A program made the translations under genes and the position numbers. Shown here one piece after another: positions 55,002 to 62,000 of a DNA stretch of 62,000 bases. This DNA comes from Cristatella mucedo (taxonomy: Eukaryota > Bryozoa > Phylactolaemata > Cristatellidae): assembly GCA_009760855.2 (NCBI GenBank), contig WPIO01000237.1, positions 1 through 62,000 on the forward strand, written 5' to 3'. Numbering within the stretch: position 1 is the first letter of the stretch; every line of letters begins with the position of its first letter. The notes under the pieces were generated by a model. It ran no database searches, was not told the DNA's origin, and worked only from the letters and a program-made list of their open reading frames with translations.

Positions 55002-55580
55002 TTTGGTGCCTTCCTTTCAGGAGTCGCAGGAATATTGGCTCTTGGTTTGCTCATCGGGAAAATCGTGGATGATGTAGGAAGTGGTAAGTATAGGCATGTA
55101 AATTGAAAGACTATTCCTGAAACGATTGACGGATTGCAGAGAATGATCTCGTCTTTAGAAGTAGGCTTTTATGTAAATGAGATACTGCTTGCGGCAGAAA
55201 GAGCAAGCTCCGACTGGCGTAAAAATCTATCCCATTTCTTGAGTATGGTGTTTGGTGAAGAGATTACTCGGGATACCTCTGTGCTTGATCCAAATTCTTG
55301 GAGCAAGAATTTCCTTGAAGTCCGAAGTGGATGACTCTTGCCAGCGATTCCCGCCCTCGTTGCAGCTATAGCAAGTATTGTTGGCGCTGTTGGAACTGCC
55401 GTGTCAATAGTTGTCACTGTTTGCGGATTCACACAAAAGATAATTGACATCCCGATGTATACTTCAAAGGCTCCTCCAATGAGAACACATTAAGAGCGAC
55501 TTTCTGATTTAGAGTTACAGAGTTCTATATTAAGGAATGCATTTTCAGATGTGAAAGCACAACTTAAAATTGATTAAAAA
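55002..55580 (+). pseudogene. Polinton membrane-active ORF
   Basis: Two hydrophobic segments (GVAGILALGLLIGKIVDDVG near 55.03 kb and LVAAIASIVGAVGTAVSIVV near 55.36 kb) flank a helical region, TIDGLQRMISSLEVGFYVNE and EITRDTSVLDPNSWSKNFLE. A TGA interrupts at 55332-55334. The gene continues in the same frame to MYTSKAPPMRTH, a stop and ERLSDLELQSSILRNAFSDV. It is possibly a membrane-interacting virion protein. The family is not recognised. Confidence 0.4.
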
Positions 55581-55595
55581 AGAACTTACATAGAC

Positions 55596-55862
55596 ATGAC
55601 ACAAAAAGTAGACATCTCAGAAGTATGAGGGGGTTTGGATTGTATTAATAAAGGCAAGGATTAGGTAGAAAAGTCAGGAGTTGATTATAGCCCCGAGCTA
55701 AAGGAGGCAATCACTAAAGTCGAGACAAGTGCGGTTGGAAAGAAAACTTGTGATTATTAGGCATAAAACTCCATGCTTTTAGCTAAGCTTTTGAAGGGAG
55801 ATCACAACAAGAAATTCATAGAGATATTAAAATTGAGAGACCGATTGAAAAAGAGATGCAAT
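55596..55862 (+). pseudogene. Small Polinton ORF
   Basis: MTQKVDISEV, a stop, then GGLDCINKGKD, a stop, VEKSGVDYSPELKEAITKVE and LAKLLKGDHNKKFIEILKLR. Preceded by TACATAGAC at the ATG. Function unknown. Confidence 0.35.
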
Positions 55863-55864
55863 AA

Positions 55865-56346
55865 TTAAAAGTCAGTGTACATATTAAGCTTTTTATTCTT
55901 TGTCAAACAATATTGAACGTTTAGGGGTGCGAATTGTAAATGGAGTTGAATAGCAGTCCTATCTCTTGCTTCTGCAGCTGCAACAGGGCCGTTGAAAAGT
56001 CTTAGGAAGTATCTTTGCATTTCTATATGAACTCTTGAGCTTCATTTTTACGCTTTACGATTCCAATCAACACCAATAAAACTAGACTTGTTATTAGTTT
56101 GCCTTCCCTATTTTACCTGTTCTCAGAACTTGCTGCCACTCTCAAATTGACCAACCTATTATTTAATTTGTCATTATCGATAGGATCTATTTCATGGAAG
56201 GGCATTTCTTCAGTCATTCTGAATGAACTCTGCCGGTCCTGCAAACTTAACAAGCTTATTCTTCTCGTTGAAGAACAGGGCTGACCTTGTTCCAGAGTCA
56301 ATTCGAACACCAATCGTCGACCTTTGACTAAAATCATAGCCTTCAT
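55865..56346 (-). pseudogene. HNH endonuclease with AP2 DNA-binding domain
   Basis: The minus-strand frame carries an HNH core, FRMTEEMPFHEIDPIDNDKL with NNRLVNLRVAASSEN (consensus ...HID.DK.NNR.ENLR..T.SEN; the first catalytic His is seen as Asp-Pro context EIDP, so it may be degraded). After a stop and a frameshift near 56.10 kb comes an AP2 domain: NNKSSFIGVDWNRKA, a TAA, K, a TGA where Trp is usual, SSRVHIEMQRYFLRLFNGPV then AAAEARDRTAIQLH. The frame ends at 55865. HNH plus AP2 is the architecture of phage and viral mobile endonucleases (homing-type), which cut a related allele and copy themselves in. Its N-terminal third is missing or unrecognisable. Confidence 0.75.
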
Positions 56347-56554
56347 ATTCTAGCTTTGTGCATGCTTGATTTGAGATTGCTCGAATCATTGGACAAATCT
56401 CAGAATTAATGTATATGTATGCGTTGTAATGCGGCTTAGAGTCTTTCGAAACCTTCTCTTCAATGTGAACCTGTGCTGGCCTTCCCCTGGTAAGTATAAC
56501 ATGTGCATCATAAAGAATAATAGCTTTTTTGAGTTCGCCTTGAGTTAGTTCCAT
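56210..56554 (-). CDS. Polinton ORF, open, unknown function
   Basis: An uninterrupted 114-codon frame from MELTQGELKKAIILYDAHVI through RPAQVHIEEKVSKDSKPHYN, SEICPMIRAISNQACTKLEY and GVRIDSGTRSALFFNEKNKL to FAGPAEFIQND. The start is preceded by TATACAGAAACAAA. It overlaps the start of the HNH-AP2 frame by about 140 bp in another frame. The steady beta-alternation suggests a folded protein. I cannot place its family. Confidence 0.5.
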   Translation of the reverse strand: MELTQGELKKAIILYDAHVILTRGRPAQVHIEEKVSKDSKPHYNAYIYINSEICPMIRAISNQACTKLEYEGYDFSQRSTIGVRIDSGTRSALFFNEKNKLVKFAGPAEFIQND

Positions 56555-56588
56555 TTTGTTTCTGTATAGGTAATTTTTTCTGCTTAAA

Positions 56589-57061
56589 TCATTCTAGGAG
56601 CAGTTCCATTGTTTTTCCTAAGCCTGTCAAGCTCACGAGTTTCAGGAAAATGAGGCATCTCGATCCACAGTTAGTTTCATTTTAATCTTGCAGTTGGAAT
56701 GTCGAGAAACTAGGCACTGTTCCAAAGTATACAATAACTTCAGGCAGCGGGAGGAGCACCAAAAGAATCAGAGTAAAAGCAATTTGCTCCTTGTTTGCCA
56801 CGAGCAATCCAAAGATAGATCGCAGGTTCTGTATTACCAGCGTTGCAAATGAACCACTCGATCTCTCGTGGTTTTGTTAGTGCTAGTTCATCTCGGGCAA
56901 ACACACCTATGATGTTTGATATCCCAAGCTTTTCAAGGTATTCCAGCAGCTCGGCGTCTATTATTGCTGAAGACTTAATCTTATTTTAGTTCGCTAAGAG
57001 CTTTGTACTTAGTTCTTGTCTTTGATCTCTTTGTGCTTTGTTCTTGTTCTTCTTTGCTCAT
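56589..57061 (-). pseudogene. Adenain-like cysteine protease (right copy)
   Basis: Same family as the protease at 46.05 kb. A start MSKEEQEQSTKRSKTRTKYK is at 57061. After stops the protease frame reads IIDAELLEYLEKLGISNIIG, VFARDELALTKPREIEWFIC, EPAIYLWIARGKQGANCFYS and DSFGAPPAA, then shifts to VIVYFGTVPSFSTFQLQD, a stop, NETNCGSRCLIFL. DSFG.PP and NCG (catalytic Cys) are conserved. The His of the HW pair reads Leu (YLW). It ends TGA at 56591-56589. The two proteases share the VFARDEL block, which supports a common Polinton family. Confidence 0.8.
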
Positions 57062-57063
57062 CT

Positions 57064-57267
57064 TCACACAAGATTCTCTTGGTTTGTGTTATGTGTTAGA
57101 ACACCTTGACCCCTAGGTCTGCCATGAGTTGGAACACCAGTGCCTGTTTCAGTTCTTGGTGGAACGAACTTGGATTTCTTGTTCTCACATATCCCGCAGA
57201 TTGCTTTCAAAATACCTCTAGGACCTTTTGGACCTTGGAATTTAGCGTAATCTTCATGAAGATTCAT
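57064..57267 (-). CDS. Small Cys-containing ORF next to the protease
   Basis: A 67-codon open frame: MNLHEDYAKFQGPKGPRGIL, KAICGICENKKSKFVPPRTE, TGTGVPTHGRPRGQGVLTHN. One CxxC (CGIC) and a Pro/Gly-rich basic tail. It starts 63 bp from the ATPase ATG in the divergent direction, so it occupies the position of the zinc-ribbon gene in the left element (45590), and may be its counterpart with one CxxC pair left. Confidence 0.45.
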   Translation of the reverse strand: MNLHEDYAKFQGPKGPRGILKAICGICENKKSKFVPPRTETGTGVPTHGRPRGQGVLTHNTNQENLV

Positions 57268-57322
57268 GAAGATTGTCCGTATGCTTTTTAAACTTTAAGC
57301 AGTAAAGGTTTCCTTCCATTTC

Positions 57323-57330
57323 TATATAGA
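57323..57330 (+). promoter_or_regulatory. TATATAGA motif overlapping the ATPase start
   Basis: TATATAGA ends on the A of the ATG at 57330. The left ATPase has the same octamer two bases before its ATG. The 62 bp between this start and the divergent ORF at 57267 should contain both promoters. Confidence 0.45.
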
Positions 57331-58008
57331 TGTCACTAAACGTTAAAGCATTTGATTTTGGCCAAGAATAAGTAACAGGTCATAAAGAACCTTTACCAAG
57401 CGTGCCAATTCGTGCGTTAGTGCTAGGCCTAAGTAGATCTGGTAAATTACAGTTGGTTATGAATTAGATCTTCTATGGCATGCTAAACTACGATACTTGT
57501 ACAGTAATTGCTTCTAGTCTTGATCCAAAGTTATACAAAGGTCTAATGTCTATGACTGACAGAACAGCAACTGGTGTTTATGGTAGGGTTGATGGAATCG
57601 AGCGATTGCCAGAAGTTGATTCATACAAGAACTGCAAGAGTGCTGCTGTGCTTGATTACCTAATGACGGAAGATTAGACAAAGATTCTAGTTTACTTTAC
57701 ACGAGGTAGGCGTAAAGGATTAAGCATCTTTTCTTTTATCTTGCTCAGGGATTTACCAACATTCCCAGGCATGAAATCAGGAACAACATTAACATGGCAA
57801 TCATCTTCAAACAGAATGCAAGCGATACTGAATACATTCGTGATGCATTAACGGGAGATATTGAAAGAAAGCAGTTTCGCGATTGGGTTAATTCTTGCAC
57901 TAGAAACTGGTTTGGATACCGTGTAATTGATCTTACAAAAACTACAGAGTCTGAAGGTAAGTTTTGGTCAGTAGACAGTGAGGGCAGACAGTTAATAACT
58001 TTTTTAAT
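57330..58008 (+). pseudogene. Packaging ATPase, FtsK/HerA type (right copy)
   Basis: Starts MSLNVKAFDFGQE, a TAA, VTGHKEPLPSVPIRALVLGL. Walker A GLSRSGK is at 57426-57446, with Leu in place of the usual Thr after Lys. Then TCTVIASSLDPKLYKGLMSM, TGVYGRVDGIERLPEVDSYK, AAVLDYLMTED as Walker B (second Asp replaced by Tyr), a TAG where the left copy has Gln (MTKDQTSI), YFTRGRRKG, a frameshift near 57.73 kb, YLAQGFTNIPRHEIRNNINM, AIIFKQNASDTEYIRDAL and WFGYRVIDLTKTTESEGKFW. About 225 codons, a usual length for Polinton ATPases. Three stops and one frameshift. Confidence 0.85.
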
Positions 58009-58398
58009 GAAAAGTAACAATAGATATTGGAAATTCTCTTCAGAAAGATTTATTCAAAGTCTGGCAAGAAGTATCGTAGAAGTGCGCAAGAAGCACTAGA
58101 CTATGAGAAGAAATTGCGTGATTTTTAAGACTTTCGCGATTCTGATGAGTTGCAGAATGAGCTAGAAATACAAAGACTTCAAGCGGAAACTACAGCTAGG
58201 GACACAGCTAAAGCACATTTAGACCAACGCACTCTAGAGAGAGCAACTGATAGCTCTGGTAACTTTGCACTCGAAAAATTAAAGAAGATTAGGCGTGCTC
58301 TAGCTAGGCAAATTGAGACAAAGCGGGCAATTGAAAGCTTGAAAGCAGAGCCGAATGTATCACTAACCGCTGGCAGAGTTTCTGACTCAGTTAAATGA
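58009..58398 (+). pseudogene. Coiled-coil protein downstream of the ATPase (right copy)
   Basis: MKSNNRYWKFSSERFIQ, a frame change to GKKYRRSAQEALDYEKKLRD, a TAA, then SDELQNELEIQRLQAETTAR, DTAKAHLDQRTLERATDSSG and KLKKIRRALARQIETKRAIE. It is a strong heptad coiled coil and ends TGA at 58396-58398. Counterpart of the left element's ORF at 44390-45010. Confidence 0.6.
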
Positions 58399-59035
58399 AA
58401 GAAGTACCAAAATTCAATCCGAAATGTAAATGCTGCGCAAACTAACGCCCCTAACTAACAAAACGTACTATCGATGGTATTCAGAAGGGAATTGCTCAGA
58501 AATTAAATATTAGTCAGAGCACTGGTACTCCAAAGGCTGCTCGTGTTAAAACTTATAGCGTAATAATAGATTTGCCTCAAGGAAAAAAAGTTCCATGCTG
58601 GCGTTAAGCAAATGGTAAAAGATTACGAAGGAACTGGAAACGAAGAGACTTCACATAGAATTAACCAGAATTGAAGAATAGGCTTCGTGGTGAACCAGTT
58701 AGTGTGATATCAAGAGTGCAAGCCTTTGAAAAAAGGGAACAGGAGTAACGGAGATTCCTTTGATTGTTAAGAGTGAAGCAGAAGTACTTGAGAAAGTTGA
58801 ACTGTGGACTCGTGTACTTGCTGCTGTGAACACAGGAGTAAGTAAGTAGCTCTAGTGGTGCTGTTGCAGATTACCTAGGTAAATCGCGAAAGACACCTGG
58901 GAGCTATATTGCTAAAATTGCTAAACTGGTGTACGAATTTATTATGTACGAGTCTCGGAATTTCTGAGAATTTATCAGGAGATGCTGAAAAGTCTTGAGG
59001 CAATAAAAAAGCGTCTCAATCAAAACGAGAGGGAT
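58395..59035 (+). pseudogene. Decayed helical Polinton ORF
   Basis: Remnants in shifting frames: MKEVPKFNPKCKCC, RTIDGIQKGIAQKLNISQST with GTPKAARVKTYSVIIDLPQG, VTEIPLIVKSEAEVLEKVEL, ADYLGKSRKTPGSYIAKIAK and IYQEMLKSLEAIKKRLNQNE. The GTPKAARVK block resembles GTPKVKST at 44.6 kb in the left element. Its role is probably structural. Confidence 0.45.
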
Positions 59036-59037
59036 AC

Positions 59038-59540
59038 GTGTTTAACATTTCTGGAACGAGAAATCCCGTTAGAGTCCGAATAAATGACCCAACCATGCAA
59101 AAGAGCAAGAAGTTTAGGATCTTTTTTAAAACTTGTGTGGGCAATAATTCAGTTAAGAACATAACAGATTCCAATAACACTTTTGTTTATAGAGCTTCTG
59201 GTCGATCAGAGCAAACAGTAACGATTGGGCTTGGAATATATTCTGCTGTTTCAGATGATGGGAAAAGTGAAATTTCTGACACAACAAATAATTCAATAAC
59301 TCAATCATGAGCAACTACAGAAAAATTTGAATTTCAAATTGATGCAGCAACTTCTAACTCGTGGGTTAACATACCAGTGGGATGGACGTTTCTTGCTTGC
59401 TAACAAGTTTAGTGTTTCTAGTATTCTTCAGTTTACCGGTTCTGCTTACACAACAGATCCCAATTTTAGTACAAATTATCTAAGTATTACTGATAAAGTA
59501 ACTTTTGTGCCAAAAAAAGATTATCTATGAAAATGAAGTA
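59038..59540 (+). pseudogene. Polinton structural-type ORF
   Basis: Open 90-codon frame MFNISGTRNPVRVRINDPTM, KKFRIFFKTCVGNNSVKNIT, VYRASGRSEQTVTIGLGIYS, then a TGA and ATTEKFEFQIDAATSNSWVN with a further frame MNFKLMQQLLTRGLTYQWDG and STNYLSITDKVTFVPKKDYL. Beta-rich. It could be a virion or fibre-knob protein. No family recognised. Confidence 0.45.
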
Positions 59541-59593
59541 GTTGTATCCGACGTTAACTTGATAGTTGTGAATTTTAATTTGGTTGCAAGTGG

Positions 59594-60362
59594 TTAATAA
59601 TAATAATTATAATGCACTTGATAAAGCACCCTCGGAGAACTCAATGTCTCTCTAGGCGCTTTACAATTGCTGCAAAGGTAAATGCAATTAAATGGTGAGT
59701 AATATCATGCTTGATAAAAAAAATGAATAACATGGTTAGGGGTGACATGCACAGGGTCAGCATGCAAATATGGCTAGTGGCAGCATGCACAGTGTCAGCA
59801 CCCATAAGCACTTGAAGGATGAATGACAGGGACCCACTAAATGCTGTCCTAAATAGGTGTGTTTTTAAGTTCTTTTTAAATGCGGTCAGGTCAGGGGATG
59901 TTCTGACGCAGGTCGAGAGGGAGTTCCAGGCTTTGGGAGCATACGAACTAAATGCATGGTCTCCAAAGGATTTAAGGTTTGTACCAGGTATTGGTAGACT
60001 GTTGGATTCCGAAAAATGGGTGATACGATACTTAGCCTGATGGAGGGAGTATATCTGAGAGATAGGCTGGAGCTAAACAATGAAGTGACCTAAAAGTGAG
60101 CGACAAAACCTTGAAGTCAATCCGTTACTTGACTGGTAGTCAGTGCAGGTCGGCGAGAAGTGGAGTAACGTGGCAACTGCGACGCTCACGACAGACAAGC
60201 CTAGCTGCAGAGTTTGGCACCAGCTGCAATCGCCTGATCGCACATGCTGGTAGGCCAGTAAGCAGTGAGTTGCAGAAGTCGAGACGGGATGTCACGAATG
60301 CATGGACCATTTTGGACGTGGTATCCTTATCTAAAAAAGCCCGAATTTATTTTAGCAATGAG
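59594..60362 (-). mobile_element. LINE-A copy inserted in the Polinton
   Basis: Minus-strand copy of about 770 bp with (ATT)n tail, 3' UTR and the C-terminal ORF blocks, 5'-truncated at about 60362. It is the most complete 3' end within the Polinton area and can serve as a reference for the broken copies. Confidence 0.9.
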
Positions 60363-60374
60363 GTTTAAGTTACG

Positions 60375-61145
60375 TCAACGGAGGAGAATCACAAGTGCTT
60401 AAGAGTTTTGTTTACAGTTTGTATCCTTGGGATAAATGGTATACGAACCAGATACTATTGAGTACCATGCGGATAAAGCAGTTTCTGACATAATGATTTG
60501 AATAACGAACCAAAATACACAATTTGTAGACTTTGGTTCACAGAAATTTACAGTTGTACTAGAAATTTTTGAAGTATAATATATAAGAATGCCAATAAGG
60601 CTAACGGAAACAAGTAGTTCCGATTAAAAAACACCAAGTCCACCAATAATCCTTAAAGAGAAAGGATTTAACAAGGTTGGGCTTAGGAGAGTTGAGTTGT
60701 CTACACTAACAAAGTAATATTGAATGTAGTTCAAGGCACGAATGATTTGCTTTGGTACAAAAGGTCAACGACAGGTAGTTATGCTGTTTTAATTAGTGTT
60801 CCTCCAGGTTATTATGATTCAACGAGAATAACAAATACATGGAATACCTCACTTAAGCTTTTGCCAGACGCGAAAAGCAGAAACTCTGACTTATACGAGC
60901 TCAACTCAAAAAAGTGACCCTAGACTTGGGGTTTACTGTTGACACAGATAATAAAATAGTAGTGTAAGTTGTAGAAGATTGTGTTATTTTATTAGGAAGA
61001 AGAACTCTTCTGGTGTTATGGAATCAATCGGCGACACACTAGGCTTTAATTCTTATTAACAGGGTTCGTTTAATCCTGCAAAGGCCGGTGGAACGTCTTA
61101 TGCATCAATAGAGAGGGCTATGCACTCTTCTGGTACTTACAAAGC
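60375..61145 (+). pseudogene. Minor-capsid-like Polinton ORF
   Basis: Plus-strand remnants: YHADKAVSDIMI, TNQNTQFVDFGSQKFTVVLE, FNKVGLRRVELSTLTK, LNVVQGTNDLLWYKRSTTGS, YAVLISVPPGYYDSTRITNT, TSLKLLPDAKSRNSDLYELN, then in other frames VTLDLGFTVDTDNKIVV and SIGDTLGFNSY. The order (short beta strands, a VP.GYY block, a VTL..GF block, a LGF block) is like the penton or minor capsid proteins of Polintons, from memory. Stops are frequent. Confidence 0.4.
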
Positions 61146-61460
61146 GTGGAAAAAATGAGTTTGCCGGATAACAAAGGGTTAAAATGGATAAGCGTTGACT
61201 TCGAGGTAGTCAATCCTGAGATGAATTACGTAGAATATCAATCAGGATTCCTTAAACAATGTGGATCTCTGTTCATCATTGACATTGCTAATATAAATAT
61301 TGGTGACAAAGTTGTCATCCATTTGCCAAAAATTATGTATCCGCCAACGAGAGGAGATATTGAAGCGATAAGCAGTTTCAATATTAGACTAATAGACCAG
61401 AATAGCAATGACGTTAATGTTGTATCCGATATAATGGTCACAATTGAAATTTCTGGATAG
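61146..61460 (+). CDS. Polinton ORF, open, beta-rich
   Basis: 104 open codons from MEKMSLPDNKGLKWISVDFE through NPEMNYVEYQSGFLKQCGSL, DIANINIGDKVVIHLPKIMY, PPTRGDIEAISSFNIRLIDQ to VVSDIMVTIEISG. It is probably the C-terminal half of the preceding capsid-like gene or a separate virion protein. No family recognised. Confidence 0.45.
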   Translation: MEKMSLPDNKGLKWISVDFEVVNPEMNYVEYQSGFLKQCGSLFIIDIANINIGDKVVIHLPKIMYPPTRGDIEAISSFNIRLIDQNSNDVNVVSDIMVTIEISG

Positions 61461-61469
61461 TATAGAAGA

Positions 61470-62000
61470 ATGGGAAGTTATGCTATAATTGGGCATGGCA
61501 ATATTAGCGGAGGCAAATGTAATGTTGTGTATCTCCGTCTGTAACTCCACAAAGTCATAAAGACCATGTGGGTGTGACGCAGGAGAGAGTTTTGTATAGC
61601 GCACTCACAGCCTAAGCGGCTTTCGGTACGCATTCGGTAGCCAACAGACTTCGTCTCACGCAACAAAGGGAAAGTGGGAAGCATAGCAGAGTTAGGAGAG
61701 CAGTTGAGGTAGTGAGTAGCATAGAAGTAGCAGCTCAGGACCGCTGAAAAAGATGTGCCATAGTCGGCAGTAGGTGAGTAGCTCTGGAGTCCTTGATAAG
61801 TTTATAGATGGCATTGGCAAAGTTGTGCCTTTAATCTCTGGGATGACTAATCTCGGCGTAAAAATCATCAACAAAGGCGTCGAAACGCATCAAGCACGTA
61901 AATTTATTGAACTTCAAACAAAGAAAGAAATGGTCGATCAGAAATATGCATTGAAACGAAGATGACAAACTTGACGTCAAACTTGACAAAAAAAGCGATG
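61470..62000 (+). pseudogene. Glycine motif plus helical Polinton protein (right copy), LINE-interrupted
   Basis: Starts MGSYAIIGHGNISGG at 61470 just after a TATAGA motif. It is broken by LINE-B sequence at 61516-61780 and resumes SSGVLDKFIDGIGKVVPLIS, MTNLGVKIINKGVETHQARK and FIELQTKKEMVDQKYALKRR, then a stop. Layout and position match the left element's 41800-42144. By synteny the next genes to the right should lead to the capsid-type gene. Confidence 0.5.
61516..61780 (-). mobile_element. LINE-B third copy, 5'-truncated
   Basis: Nearly identical 3' end to the copies at 25829 and 28706 (AATGTAATGTTGTGTATCTC start, TAACTCCACAAAGTCATAAA). Only about 260 bp long. Confidence 0.9.

Larger units (their letters stand above)
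52290..62000. mobile_element. Right Polinton (Maverick), mirrored, runs off the window
   Basis: A second element with the same modules in reverse order: tail-fibre-like protein, membrane and helical ORFs, HNH-AP2 endonuclease and protease, then ATPase, coiled-coil and capsid-like ORFs. Its protease/ATPase spacer mirrors the one at 45.55 kb. No polymerase or integrase was seen in this part. The end lies beyond 62000. The left limit is approximate. Confidence 0.7.

Noticed and set aside
57330-57680. Stop codons read as an alternative genetic code in the Polintons
   Set aside because: TAG stands for Gln in one place (compare the left ATPase), TGA for Trp in the AP2 domain, and TAA for varied residues, and frameshifts are equally common. 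Host exons and LINE frames use the standard code. Pseudogene decay explains it.

Overview
The window reads as animal (metazoan) nuclear DNA. It has immunoglobulin-domain exons with GT/AG splice signals and phase-1 introns, tRNA-derived SINEs, LINEs of the L2/CR1 type, a hAT transposon, a Ty3/gypsy-like LTR element and Polinton (Maverick) elements. No bacterial features are present. The mix fits a marine or other aquatic invertebrate, possibly an early-branching one such as a sponge or cnidarian. I cannot name the species from sequence alone.

Layout. 1-13.1 kb carries the 3' part of one host gene on the minus strand: three Ig-fold exons, the last continuing into a transmembrane helix, separated by introns of about 4.6 and 4.8 kb that are packed with LINE and SINE copies. 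13.1-24.3 kb is intergenic or intronic repeat DNA with LINE 3' ends, SINEs, a CA microsatellite and a perfect 40-bp palindrome. 24.3-28.6 kb is a clean nest: an old LINE was hit by a hAT transposon (8-bp target duplication still intact), and the hAT was later hit by a second, younger LINE. A near-identical copy of that young LINE follows at 28.7-29.9 kb. 30.3-35.1 kb is a minus-strand Ty3/gypsy-like retrotransposon, GC-rich, with both LTRs present and a decayed gag-pol.

35.3-62 kb is AT-rich and is the most interesting part. It holds the remains of two Polintons facing each other. The left one (35.3 to about 51 kb) has a retroviral-type integrase, a phage-tail-fibre-like protein, a capsid-type protein, virion-type coiled-coil proteins and a packaging ATPase on the minus strand, then an adenain-like protease and a protein-primed type-B DNA polymerase on the plus strand. 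The right one (about 52 kb to beyond the window end) repeats the same modules in mirror image: tail-fibre protein, HNH-AP2 endonuclease and protease on the minus strand, then ATPase, coiled-coil proteins and capsid-like proteins on the plus strand. Its capsid gene would be expected just past 62,000. Nearly every Polinton gene is broken by stops, frameshifts or LINE insertions, and several catalytic residues are lost, so these are fossils.

How the parts relate. In each Polinton the ATPase and protease start back to back from a short AT-rich spacer, and a TATATAGA-like motif lies directly on or before several start codons, which suggests a shared promoter signal. The LINE family supplies the 3' tail of one SINE family. 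LINE insertions account for many of the breaks in the Polintons.
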